From positions 249,189 to 313,188 of the forward strand of contig JAGVWE010000004.1 of assembly GCA_018304425.1 (NCBI GenBank): 64,000 bases of DNA, written 5' to 3'. Below are positions 50,764 through 59,638 of this stretch, piece by piece. Both the position numbers and the translations under genes were made by a program. The notes under the pieces were generated by a model. The model had not been told where the DNA came from. It saw only the letters and a program-made list of their open reading frames with translations, and did not search any database. Position 1 is the first letter of the stretch, and each line of letters starts with the position of its first letter. The stretch comes from Candidatus Iainarchaeum sp. GTDB taxonomy: Archaea; Iainarchaeota; Iainarchaeia; Iainarchaeales; UBA10219.

Positions 50764-51324
50764 ATGCGTTCCTTTGGCCAAAAGGGGCAGGAGTCAGCTC
50801 CCTTCGAGTTGCTCGTGGCTGTCGTCATCATGACGTTCGTCATCCTCTTGGGTTACCGCGCGCTCGACCAGGTCGCGGAAATCAAGTGCAAGGGCGAAGT
50901 CGAGGGCGAGATGGAGAAGCTCAAGACGACGCTGGAGAACATCGTCAAGCAGAAGGGCAAGGAAAACCTGGGCCTGTATTTTCCCGCCTGCCAGGGGGAG
51001 AAGGACACCTCGGTGCGGATAAAGGGCTTTGAAGACGAACGCATCTGCGCGGCCTTCTGCGGCGGCTCGCGCAAGAGCTGCACGCTTTTGAGCTATTCGA
51101 GCCCCAAGTTCTCCATCAGCAAGTGCCTGCGCATCTCCATCAACACCACCTTCGGCTTGGGCGAGACCTGCACCGGCCAAGAGGTTTCCGACCCCGAAAA
51201 ATACGAGGCCCAGGACTTCAAGGCAGACATCGGCATCGACAATGGCAACTATGTCCTGGTCAGCAAATTCGATTTGACGGGGAGTTACCCCATTCTCTGC
51301 GCGTACAAGCGGAAGGCAGGGTGA
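50764..51324 (+). CDS. Prepilin-like protein 5 (186 aa)
   Basis: The leader MRSFGQKG is followed by QESAPFELLVAVVIMTFVILLG, a class III-like signal with Gln at +1 and an acidic residue before the hydrophobic helix. A Lys/Glu-rich helical stalk (EGEMEKLKTTLENIVKQKGK) and a Cys-containing globular domain (CAAFCGGSRKSC, CLRI, ETCTG) follow. It is probably a minor pilin and heads a run of four closely packed genes. Confidence 0.8.
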   Translation: MRSFGQKGQESAPFELLVAVVIMTFVILLGYRALDQVAEIKCKGEVEGEMEKLKTTLENIVKQKGKENLGLYFPACQGEKDTSVRIKGFEDERICAAFCGGSRKSCTLLSYSSPKFSISKCLRISINTTFGLGETCTGQEVSDPEKYEAQDFKADIGIDNGNYVLVSKFDLTGSYPILCAYKRKAG

Positions 51325-51328
51325 AGGC

Positions 51329-51970
51329 ATGCTGGGCTTCACGTTGAGCAAACTCAACCTCCTCATCTTCGTCACGGCCATCTTCGCCATCGTGGCCTTC
51401 TTTTCCTTCGTGCTCGTCAAGATAGTGACCACCAACGAGTTGAACCTCCTGCTGGACCGCGTCAAGGTGAAGTCCGAGGCCCTGGTGAACTCCCCCACCT
51501 ACTGCGACAGCACCTTCTACTATTTTCCCGCCGAGCTCCGGGTCTCCGGGGACACGTTTTTTTACACCGTGAAAATCTCGCAGCAGGCCACGGAAGTCAA
51601 CGGCAAAAACCTCAACTACCTCATCTTCAGCGCGTTCGCCCGCCGCGACAAGGAGTTCAAGAACTCCCTGGCAGCGAACTCCCTGAAAACCGACGCCGAC
51701 GTCGTGATTTTCTCCTCCGAGCCCCTGTTGCGCATCCTGGGCGACGAGGAGGGCGCGGTCATTGACCCCCAGGCCCGGCCCCCCATCAACGCCATCGCCA
51801 TGGTCAAGGAAATAGTGGGCGGCAAGGCCACCCTCTACATCGTTCCCTGCCTGGCCGAAGCCAACCAGTGCCTGGTCAGGCTCGAACAAGCCGGCTGCTA
51901 CGCGAAAGCCAACCGCGACCTCACCTGCGACAACGGAGACAAGAAGGGCTTCCTATGCCTGCCGGGATAA
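51329..51970 (+). CDS. Pilin-like membrane protein 6 (213 aa)
   Basis: The N-terminal helix (MLGFTLSKLNLLIFVTAIFAIVAFFSFVLV) has a pilin-like hydrophobic stretch after a very short leader. The extracytoplasmic domain contains Cys pairs (YCDSTF; CLAEANQCLV; CYAKANRDLTC; FLCLPG). It begins 4 bp after the previous stop and overlaps the next start by 16 bp, so it is co-translated in the minor pilin operon. Confidence 0.75.
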   Translation: MLGFTLSKLNLLIFVTAIFAIVAFFSFVLVKIVTTNELNLLLDRVKVKSEALVNSPTYCDSTFYYFPAELRVSGDTFFYTVKISQQATEVNGKNLNYLIFSAFARRDKEFKNSLAANSLKTDADVVIFSSEPLLRILGDEEGAVIDPQARPPINAIAMVKEIVGGKATLYIVPCLAEANQCLVRLEQAGCYAKANRDLTCDNGDKKGFLCLPG

Positions 51971-52482
51971 AGACCGCCAAGGGATTCATTGGCCCGCTGG
52001 GGGACGACCTGCCCTCGTTGATTCCCATCCTGGTCGGCCTCATCATCTTCTTTTCGTCGTTCACGTTCGCCTTCAACGCCTTCGACAAGCGGAACAGCGA
52101 CCTGGCCTCTGACCGTGCCGTCCTCGAAGTGGCGAGGGTCCTGCAGTCCAACGGCTACATCGTGGGCGTCGAAGACTTCGAACGGCTTTGCGCCAGCCTG
52201 AACATCGCGGAAGTCCAGTACCTGGCCGGCATCACCAACGCGTTCACGGCCCCCAACGGAAGCAGGCAAATCAACCCCTTCAACCTCGAATTCCACAAAA
52301 TGCCGGCCCTGGACGGCTCCAGGCAAAAGCTCTCCTGCCTGGCCCAGGGCATGGACCCCGACTTCGAGCTTTCGCCGGCCTTCGTCAAGGACAAGCGGTT
52401 GCTGCTCAAGGTCTTTCCCGTGGTCGTGGAAGAAGACAAAATCGTGAAACCCATGCACTTGGTGGTGGCGGCGTGGAAGTGA
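51955..52482 (+). CDS. Pilin-like membrane protein 7 (175 aa)
   Basis: The leader MPAGIKTAKGFIGPLGDDLPSLIPILVGLIIFFSSFTFAFNAF contains one transmembrane helix preceded by a Gly/Asp-rich segment. The mature part has two Cys and mixed alpha/beta character. The ATG lies within the 3' end of gene 6, and its stop shares a base with the next start (TGATG). The family was not recognised beyond the operon context and N-terminal topology. Confidence 0.75.
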   Translation: MPAGIKTAKGFIGPLGDDLPSLIPILVGLIIFFSSFTFAFNAFDKRNSDLASDRAVLEVARVLQSNGYIVGVEDFERLCASLNIAEVQYLAGITNAFTAPNGSRQINPFNLEFHKMPALDGSRQKLSCLAQGMDPDFELSPAFVKDKRLLLKVFPVVVEEDKIVKPMHLVVAAWK

Positions 52483-53303
52483 TGCAACGACAGCGAGCGC
52501 AGCGAGCGCAGCGAGCGGAGCGAGGGCAGCGGGGGCAGGCCGCCATCACGGACGCCTTGTTCTTCCTGGTCATCATCACCGGGCTTTCCTCGTTCCTCTA
52601 CTTCGTGGCCAACGGCTACGGCAACTCCGTGGCCGCCCAGCTCTCCAGGCAGTTCAGCATGGACTACTCGACCGCGGCGCTCAAGACCATCCTCTACAGC
52701 AGCACGCCCCGCAACCCCAACCAAAACCTCTACGACCCCAACGCGGAAATCGACCACCTCCTGGCCTTCGTCAAGGAAGACTACGCGGATGACGCGCAAA
52801 TCGATTTGATCACCCAAAAAGTCCTCTACGAGAACGTGCGCGACATCCTGGCCCCCATCGCGGACTCCTATGACTACGTCTTTTACCTCGCGAAATCCAA
52901 TGTCTCCAGCCTGGACAGCCCCTACCTATACGTCTTGATGCACTTCAGCAAGACGACTGCGGTGGCCACGGGCCGCACCAGCAAATTCACGCCCGGACAA
53001 CCGCCCCACGAAGACCTGATTTGCAACGTGCCCTTGCAGGCCACCGGCGAGCCCCCCCTGAAGGCGGACATGATTTCAAGGCTCATCAACACGGTGGGCG
53101 ACAGCGCGCAAAGCCAGGGCAACCTCATCCTCATGGAACAGGCGCCCGGCGAAGACCCCATCCAGGTCTCGGCGTTCGCGGAACTCATCCTATGGCAGGC
53201 CACCATGCTGGACCCCGAGGTCTTCAACTACGTGGACTGGGGCTGCAAGCCCGTGGACGACCTGTTCTCCAGCCTGGCCACTGGCTCGACCGGGGCACCC
53301 TAA
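52482..53303 (+). CDS. Pilin-like membrane protein 8 with Gln-Arg repeat leader (273 aa)
   Basis: The N-terminus is a very basic repeated leader (MQRQRAQRAQRAERGQRG), then QAAITDALFFLVIITGLSSFLYFVANGYG, a class III-like junction (Gly-Gln) and hydrophobic helix. The repeats come from a 9-bp DNA repeat at 52491-52535. The extracytoplasmic part (about 220 aa) has two Cys near the C-terminal half. It is the last gene of the minor pilin run, and its 3' end overlaps the convergent zinc-ribbon gene by 4 bp. Confidence 0.78.
   Translation: MQRQRAQRAQRAERGQRGQAAITDALFFLVIITGLSSFLYFVANGYGNSVAAQLSRQFSMDYSTAALKTILYSSTPRNPNQNLYDPNAEIDHLLAFVKEDYADDAQIDLITQKVLYENVRDILAPIADSYDYVFYLAKSNVSSLDSPYLYVLMHFSKTTAVATGRTSKFTPGQPPHEDLICNVPLQATGEPPLKADMISRLINTVGDSAQSQGNLILMEQAPGEDPIQVSAFAELILWQATMLDPEVFNYVDWGCKPVDDLFSSLATGSTGAP
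52491..52535. repeat. 9-bp tandem repeats (CAGCGAGCG)n in a leader coding region
   Basis: Five units, the first three perfect, encode the Q-R-A/E-R-G repeats before the pilin-like helix. Confidence 0.8.
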
Positions 53304-54280
53304 CCCTTTCCGGCCTTCGCCTTCACCTTGAACTGGGCCCTGCACTTGGGGCAGGTCCACTTGACCTGGTCCAGCAACTTCACGCGCTCGGGCGCGCATT
53401 GCTCGCACAGGCCGCTGCCACAATTCGGGCAATAAGCGATGTCCTTGGCCTGGCGCCGGCAATGCGGGCACGGCTGCGTCAACAACTCTTCTCCGCCGAG
53501 GCTCTCCAAGTCCTCCCCTTCCTCCCCGCCCAAGTCTTCTTCGCCGGCCAATTCATCCAGGCTTCCTTCGCCTTCTTCGCCGCCAAGCTCTTCCCCGCTC
53601 AAGTCCTCTTCGTCCAGGTCATCCACTGATTCAGCCGCTGCCTTGCCCTTCTTTTTCTTCTTGCCCGTGGACAACAAGTCGCCCACATCCAGGCCCGCCA
53701 GTTCCCCGGGTGATTCCGCGGCCGGCTGCGCTCCCCCCGATTGCGGGCCCACGGCCTGCGCGGTCCCCGGCTGTTTTTCTCTTTCCGCGAGCCGCTGCTG
53801 CCGACGCGTCAACCGCTGCGAGCCCGCAGGCGAGCCCGCAGGCGAGCCCACCGGCAAGCCAGGTGGCAAGCCCTCCGATGGAGCCGGTCCACCCGCCACC
53901 GGTTGCCCGGTCAACGGCGGCTTGCCCTCGCGTTCAAGCCTTCTCCGCTCGTGGTACGTCATGCCCTCGGCGGTCTGACCCGTTGCAGGCGTTGCCACCT
54001 GCTGGTCTTTTTTTCCGCCCTTCCTGGGCTTTGGCTCTGCCTCGGGCTCCATCTGCTCAAACAGTTCCTCGACTTCTTCTTCGAGCTCGGGTTTCACGGC
54101 CGGCTTTTTTTTGCCGAACCCGGAGCCAAACAAGGATTCAAGGAAGCCCGGCTTTTTCCCCGCTGCTGCCGGCGCAGCCCCTGCGGCAGGCGCGGCCGTG
54201 GAAGCCGGTGCTTCGGCCACCGGCTGCCCGCCCATCTTGCGTCGCAGCCTCCGCGGAATTTCTTCAGTCACCCAAACCAC
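53300..54280 (-). CDS. Acidic linker protein with C-terminal zinc ribbons (326 aa)
   Basis: The N-terminal half is low complexity: an Ala/Pro stretch, acidic (ELEEEVEELFEQMEPEAE), Pro/Gly linkers (GLPPGLPVGSPAGSPAGS), then another acidic run. The C-terminal 60 residues hold zinc-binding Cys pairs: CPHC, CPNCGSGLCEQC and CPKC, forming two or three small ribbons. There is no transmembrane segment, so it is cytoplasmic. Such ribbons mediate protein or nucleic acid contacts; no specific family was recognised. The start is GTG, and GTG at about 54268 is possible too. It converges on the minor pilin operon. Confidence 0.78.
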   Translation of the reverse strand: MVWVTEEIPRRLRRKMGGQPVAEAPASTAAPAAGAAPAAAGKKPGFLESLFGSGFGKKKPAVKPELEEEVEELFEQMEPEAEPKPRKGGKKDQQVATPATGQTAEGMTYHERRRLEREGKPPLTGQPVAGGPAPSEGLPPGLPVGSPAGSPAGSQRLTRRQQRLAEREKQPGTAQAVGPQSGGAQPAAESPGELAGLDVGDLLSTGKKKKKGKAAAESVDDLDEEDLSGEELGGEEGEGSLDELAGEEDLGGEEGEDLESLGGEELLTQPCPHCRRQAKDIAYCPNCGSGLCEQCAPERVKLLDQVKWTCPKCRAQFKVKAKAGKG

Positions 54281-54347
54281 ACACCATTAACGCTTTCCCG
54301 CAATTAAAGGTTTTGCCTTCCGGCCTCCCCCCCACGGCCTCAATACC

Positions 54348-54355
54348 TATATATA
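54348..54355 (+). promoter_or_regulatory. TATA box for the 179-aa membrane protein
   Basis: TATATATA is centred about 27 nt before the ATG at 54379, which selects this ATG over the out-of-frame ATG at 54371. Confidence 0.6.
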
Positions 54356-54378
54356 TTAGTTTCACCGTACATGATTTC

Positions 54379-54918
54379 ATGGCCCTGGAACTGGTTCCCC
54401 TGGTCGTAAACACGGTTTTCGACCTGTTGAGGCTGAGTGCCCTCACGGTTTTGCCTGCCTTTGTTTTGGCCCTGCTCACCAACGCCTTGCGCAAGCGGTT
54501 GGCCGCGGGCTTCCAGTGGACCTGGCTCAAGTCAGCCTTGGTTGCCCTCTTCCTCGTGGCCTTTGCTTTAATCAACCTCGTGTACTGGCCGGACTGGTTG
54601 TCCACCCTGGGCAAGGCCACCTATGGAGAGATTCCCCCCGAGTTCAGGCCCACGCTCCCTGAAACGGTTTTCGGCTATGTCATGGTGGAGGCCCGGCTCT
54701 TGTTTGTGGCCCTGGTCCTGGCCTTGCTGGCCCTGCCCCTGGCCTTCACGGCCTTGTACTGGAAGGAGCACTGCCAACGGAAGTGGGGTCTGCGGGGCTG
54801 GCTGTCCACCCTGGCCGGGCTTTATTGCACGCTGTTCCTGGCCTGGGCCGTGGTCTTGCTGGTGTTCCCCTGGAGCATTACGGGAATCCTTTACCTGGTG
54901 TACTTTGGCTTGGGCTAG
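54379..54918 (+). CDS. Membrane protein with four predicted helices (179 aa)
   Basis: Four hydrophobic segments are visible: VVNTVFDLLRLSALTVLPAFVLALL, ALVALFLVAFALINLVYW, VEARLLFVALVLALLALPLAF and LAGLYCTLFLAWAVVLLVF. Loops between them include YWPDWLSTLGKATYGEIPPEF. No family was recognised. It precedes the 1,543-aa exoprotein gene by 80 bp and could be part of the same unit. Confidence 0.72.
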   Translation: MALELVPLVVNTVFDLLRLSALTVLPAFVLALLTNALRKRLAAGFQWTWLKSALVALFLVAFALINLVYWPDWLSTLGKATYGEIPPEFRPTLPETVFGYVMVEARLLFVALVLALLALPLAFTALYWKEHCQRKWGLRGWLSTLAGLYCTLFLAWAVVLLVFPWSITGILYLVYFGLG

Positions 54919-54998
54919 GCGTATTTTGGCTAGGCGTAGGATTAAATAACCGGAATCAACGCAGTAATAGTAAGGGGTTTGCAAATAATATAAGGGGT

Positions 54999-57900
54999 AT
55001 GGGAATGCAGTCCGGCAAAAAACACGTTCAAGCCCTGTTCCTGGCTTGCCTGTTACTCAACACTGTTTTCGCGCCCCTCGCGTTCGCCGACCGTTCGGCG
55101 CCTTCCGCCGCGTCTCCCCCCGGAACCACGGTGCCTTCCTCTCCCCTGGCGAGGGCCGGCAACCTCGAACTCTTCTTCCAGGCCGCGCCTCCAGCCAAGG
55201 CCGCTGCGGTTCCTACTACTTCGCCGCAGCCTTCTGCTTCCGGAGCCACCACGCCACCGGGAGCCACCACCCAGTTTGCCTGCAAAACCGATTCCCTCTC
55301 GGCTCAGGAAACCCAGGCCATCCAGGAACTCCTACGCGAGGGAGTGGTCGGCAGCGAACTCTCCGCAGGAACCCCCAAGGACAAGGACCGCGACAAGCTC
55401 GACGCCAACCAATTGATTGTCACCAACCCCAGCCAGGACGAGAACGTGGCCGTGGCCGTGAAAATCCCCACCCAAAAAGTCGAGCCCATGGCCGTCGGCT
55501 TTCTCTTGAACCGCACCATTGCCGGGCCCTTCGCCTTTGGCTTGAGCCTCCAGGACAGCGTGCGCACGGCCCGCTGCGAGAGCCTGACCGGCAACTGCGC
55601 GGTGAACGCGGTCAACCTCCAGTACCGCAACTCGGGCGCGGGGGTCGTGGCCGACTTCAAGAACGTGGCCAACGACTTCCAGGAATTCATGGACGGCAAC
55701 CGGCACTTCCGCAACCTGACCGCCGAAGAAGACGACACGCTGCGCGGCTACATGAGCCTCGAAGACCGCAACGAGTTCCAGTACAAGGGCGGAGAGCGAA
55801 AGGAAATGGCCTTGATTCCCAACAGCATCCTGGCCGAGGACTTCGACGCCCGCATGCAGACCAATTGCATGAACTCCAAGTGCGTGATAAACACCTATTC
55901 CTTGTTCGACAAGTACTTCAACAGCTGGTATTCCGCGCAACTGGTCGTTGGAACGGCCGCGCCCACCCTGGTCGCGGAGTCCAGGCGTCTATGGGCCGTC
56001 GGCCAGACGAGGGGCTATCTGCCCAAGTTCGAGGACTTCCCCTTCATGCAAGCCATCCGCAAGTCCAGGCTCTTCCAGCCCTCTTCGTGGCTGACCCTGA
56101 CCCGCATGAAGGCGGCCACCAAGCGCATCCAGGACGCGGGCTACTTCGAGTCCCTTGTCCAGCCCATGACCAGCTGGGACCCGGTCAATCCCGCCATGGG
56201 CCGTTACCTGTCCAAGTCCGAGGTCTCCTACAACTGGTGGGGCAAGCTATGGGCCAAGGACGGGCTCCTCACCAAGGTCACGAGCGTCGAGGACCAGCGC
56301 GCCATCGTGAACTACATGAACGAGGCGCGGAAGTTCTCCAAGTCCATGAAGCTCCTCGAAGACGAGGCCGAGGATTCCATGCAGCAAGCCATCAAGCAAT
56401 TCGGCAATGGCAGCCCCGAGCACAAGGCGGCCCTCGTCGAGTACGGCCGCGTGGCTTCGAGCAACGCCTTGGAGTACGACGATGTGCTGGGCTATGACTG
56501 GCCCGACGAGTGGAGCCATAACAACCCCAACTTCAGCTGGCGCGACTTCGCAATGAAGGACGCCTTGACGGGAAAATACAGGCCGTTCCTCCAAGAGCAC
56601 CGGTATTACAGGGAAGTCATGCGCAAGTTCCGGAACGACGGGCACTGGGCGAACTGGAATGAGGCGCTCACGGATGGCTCGCGGATGGAGACCAGGGGAA
56701 GGAACCTCCTCATCTACGAGCCAAAGCCCACCGGCAAGGAGGTTGGGTACGTGGACGTGGCCAGCCTCCACAACGAGATACAGAAATACGAGACTGGGGA
56801 GTTCACGGTCCGGTTAAACGATGGAACGTTCATCCAACTCGACCACACCACCCTGCCCCTCATCCAGGAAAAGGCTTCCGGCCAGGTTCCCTATTACCGC
56901 ATGGGCTGGGCGGAAGCCCAGGAGATTACCCCGGAAATGTTCGCCGCCGACCTCACGGGCACGCGTGCCAGGTACTTCCGGGCAGACCGGGCGGCCCGGA
57001 ACTCCGAGGAATGGTATAGGGATTTGCTGACCAAGGGATACGGCGGCCGCCGCTACACCAGCATTTTAAGCAAGGCCCTGCAAGAAGAAGAGGACCTGCT
57101 CAAGACCTATTTCACGTTGAAGGGCGGCTTCAAGTGGACCGCGATTCCCTTTGCCTACAACTGGGCCAAGCGCGGCCTCGGCTCGGAGGACTTCTCCGTG
57201 TACATGCTTCCCGATGAGTGGAAGGACCTCCTGATTTATACCAAGGATGCGGCCATCTACAAGGACGCCTACATCGACTTCTTCGCCAACGAGGGCAGCG
57301 ACCAGGGAGACATCTTCAACCAGGTCCTGCAAAAGCTGCCCTGGAAGTTCGTGTACGACGAGGTCTCCCAGAAGTTCAATCCCTTGAAGGACCTCTACAA
57401 CGCGATTACCAGGCAGGAACTGCGCAGCGAAACCGAGAACCTCGCCTTTTTCCTGCACACCCAGGAGAACTGCCCGGGCTGCCTGGTCAGCATCAACCCC
57501 GGCAACCGGGAAGCGCCGCCCGAGCAATGGGAGTTCTCGCCCTACTTTTACCTCAACGAGCGCGCGAACTCGTATTTCCTGGAAGACCTGCAGACCCAGC
57601 GCGCGCGCGAGAAAGGCCAGACCCTGATTGCGTTCGCGCACCACACCAACCTCAAGGGAAAAACCGGGGACATCGACGGGGGCACCATTGACCTGGTCAA
57701 GGCCAAGAAGGACGAAACGACCTGCAGCCAGGTCATTTCCAAGAACTTCTTCGGCTTGGGCAAGGACTCCCTGTTCGGGGAGAGCCGCATCGGCCTCGCC
57801 TTGGGCACCATGGAGACCCTGTCCTATTTCACGTTCTTCTGGGCCGGGGTCTTCGTTTCCGCCGTCCAGCAAATCGTCTTGGCCCCCATACTGCAGGACT

Positions 57901-59630
57901 GCGTGGACGACGAGGAAGGCTACTACATCCACTACTTTGCCCCCACCGCGTCCGAGAAAAAGAAGGACGCCGCCAGCGAAAACGAGTTGTCCACCGAGAA
58001 AGTGGCCCACAAAATCGATGAATTCAAGGACAAGTACCTGGACGCCTTGAAGAGCGACACCAATTCCTTCACCCGCGAGGCCTTTGACGAGATAGGCGAC
58101 CAGGTCAGCGACTTCGTCGAGAAGGGCCTGAAGTACGACATCCTGCAGGCCACCCTGGCCCTGAAGACCGAGGCCCAGGGCCAGCTCCACGGCTCCAAGC
58201 TGTTCTCCTTCTGGTGTGGCAAGGGCTGCGAAATCCTGCCCAGCGAGTACATCATGGACGGGAAGAAGATCGTGAAGGATGATAAGACGGGTGCCGCCCT
58301 GGAATTCGACTTCGAGAAAGGCAAGCTGTCGTACACGGACAAGGACGGGAAGACCAGAGACCTGGTCACCAGCGAGGACCACGTGCGGCTCGAGGAAACC
58401 AACACGAAAATCCCGGCCGAGGAAATCCCGCAAACCATCACCAAGGTCACGGTGCCGGACAACAACAAGCTCCTCTTGGAAGTCAACGTGGACGGCATGG
58501 CCTACGTAAAACTCGACAACGTCTTGGACTGCATCCAGAAGGGCGTGGAAGAACAGACCGGGCTCGGCCTGAGCTCCAACAACCTCTACGACGCCTTCGG
58601 CCGCGTGCAACTGGTGGTAAGCGACTCGCACCCGGTCATCAAGCCCGTCAAGGACAGCAGGGAGCCGCGCATCATCGCCGAGGGCACCCCGCGGAAAATC
58701 GCGGAAGGCGCGGACGCCAGGCTCGAGGTCTACACCCCGGTCCCGGGCTCGAAGCTCTTGCCCGTCAAGCTGCCCCAGTCCTCGGATGGGCTGCCCAGCC
58801 TTGGAAACCTCAAGTCCATCCAGTTCGAGAACGGTTCGATTACCTATAAGACCACGACGGGAGAACTGCTGGTCTACCTCAAGCACCACAAGCAGGCCGT
58901 GCTCGAGCAAAACGACGTGGCCGGCTTGAAAGCCAAGCTCGAAACCACGCAGAACCCGGAGACCGGCTGCGAGGAACCCGCAGTCCAGTTCGAGGTGCAG
59001 GGCAACCCGGACTCGGATAGGGCCATGGCCGCGGCCGCGAACTTCAACAAGTCCCTGGACAAGCTGGGGCCCTTCCAGGTCTTCGAAACCGAGGAACACC
59101 GTTACATCCTTTACGCGGACAAGGACTGCAAGCAGCACCTGAAAGTCATCGACAAGAAGACCGGCAAGGCCCAGGACTTCGTCGGCAAAGCCATCCAGAC
59201 CCCGGATGGACTGAAGTTCGTGACCGACGATGGAAAAGAGCACACCCTCAAGTTCAGCGAAAAGGACGGCGTGCCTCAAATCCAGTTCGACAAGGAAAAG
59301 CCGGAAACCCTCAAAGCCGCGCAGGGCCGCAATGGCGCCTTCTACTATGACCCCGAGACCGGCTTATGGTACGCGGAAAACGGCCAATTGATTCCCTTGT
59401 TGGAGGCCTTCAAGCAGAACGGCATCAACGTCCAGGGCCGGGACGATGGCTCGGCGACCGCGAAAGCCGAGGGCAATGTCTTGAACGTCAGCCTCGGCGA
59501 CAAGGGAACAGGCGGAAGCCTCTTGAACCTGCCCTCGCTCCCCGAAGAGCCGCTGGCCCTGGCCTTGTTCGTGCTGGGCCTCTTAGCCGTTTTCGTGTGC
59601 GTGCGCGGGACGCGCGTCAACCGGGCCTGA
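54999..59630 (+). CDS. Large secreted protein with PEP-CTERM-like C-terminal sorting signal (1,543 aa)
   Basis: The signal peptide is MGMQSGKKHVQALFLACLLLNTVFAPLAFA, followed by a Ser/Pro/Ala-rich linker. The body has no recognised catalytic domain. It contains many aromatic and charged residues, internal hydrophobic segments around residues 940-970 (LALGTMETLSYFTFFWAGVFVSAV), and several Asp/Gly beta repeats near the end (YADKDCKQHLKVIDKKTGKA). The C-terminus is tripartite: LPEEP motif, transmembrane helix LALALFVLGLLAVFVCV and basic tail RGTRVNRA, as in PEP-CTERM/PEF-CTERM substrates of exo- and archaeosortases. The ATG at 54999 (or the one at 55005) was chosen for the signal peptide. It is the likely substrate of the archaeosortase at 40912-41436. 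Confidence 0.87.
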   Translation: MGMQSGKKHVQALFLACLLLNTVFAPLAFADRSAPSAASPPGTTVPSSPLARAGNLELFFQAAPPAKAAAVPTTSPQPSASGATTPPGATTQFACKTDSLSAQETQAIQELLREGVVGSELSAGTPKDKDRDKLDANQLIVTNPSQDENVAVAVKIPTQKVEPMAVGFLLNRTIAGPFAFGLSLQDSVRTARCESLTGNCAVNAVNLQYRNSGAGVVADFKNVANDFQEFMDGNRHFRNLTAEEDDTLRGYMSLEDRNEFQYKGGERKEMALIPNSILAEDFDARMQTNCMNSKCVINTYSLFDKYFNSWYSAQLVVGTAAPTLVAESRRLWAVGQTRGYLPKFEDFPFMQAIRKSRLFQPSSWLTLTRMKAATKRIQDAGYFESLVQPMTSWDPVNPAMGRYLSKSEVSYNWWGKLWAKDGLLTKVTSVEDQRAIVNYMNEARKFSKSMKLLEDEAEDSMQQAIKQFGNGSPEHKAALVEYGRVASSNALEYDDVLGYDWPDEWSHNNPNFSWRDFAMKDALTGKYRPFLQEHRYYREVMRKFRNDGHWANWNEALTDGSRMETRGRNLLIYEPKPTGKEVGYVDVASLHNEIQKYETGEFTVRLNDGTFIQLDHTTLPLIQEKASGQVPYYRMGWAEAQEITPEMFAADLTGTRARYFRADRAARNSEEWYRDLLTKGYGGRRYTSILSKALQEEEDLLKTYFTLKGGFKWTAIPFAYNWAKRGLGSEDFSVYMLPDEWKDLLIYTKDAAIYKDAYIDFFANEGSDQGDIFNQVLQKLPWKFVYDEVSQKFNPLKDLYNAITRQELRSETENLAFFLHTQENCPGCLVSINPGNREAPPEQWEFSPYFYLNERANSYFLEDLQTQRAREKGQTLIAFAHHTNLKGKTGDIDGGTIDLVKAKKDETTCSQVISKNFFGLGKDSLFGESRIGLALGTMETLSYFTFFWAGVFVSAVQQIVLAPILQDCVDDEEGYYIHYFAPTASEKKKDAASENELSTEKVAHKIDEFKDKYLDALKSDTNSFTREAFDEIGDQVSDFVEKGLKYDILQATLALKTEAQGQLHGSKLFSFWCGKGCEILPSEYIMDGKKIVKDDKTGAALEFDFEKGKLSYTDKDGKTRDLVTSEDHVRLEETNTKIPAEEIPQTITKVTVPDNNKLLLEVNVDGMAYVKLDNVLDCIQKGVEEQTGLGLSSNNLYDAFGRVQLVVSDSHPVIKPVKDSREPRIIAEGTPRKIAEGADARLEVYTPVPGSKLLPVKLPQSSDGLPSLGNLKSIQFENGSITYKTTTGELLVYLKHHKQAVLEQNDVAGLKAKLETTQNPETGCEEPAVQFEVQGNPDSDRAMAAAANFNKSLDKLGPFQVFETEEHRYILYADKDCKQHLKVIDKKTGKAQDFVGKAIQTPDGLKFVTDDGKEHTLKFSEKDGVPQIQFDKEKPETLKAAQGRNGAFYYDPETGLWYAENGQLIPLLEAFKQNGINVQGRDDGSATAKAEGNVLNVSLGDKGTGGSLLNLPSLPEEPLALALFVLGLLAVFVCVRGTRVNRA

Positions 59631-59638
59631 CGGCAAGC

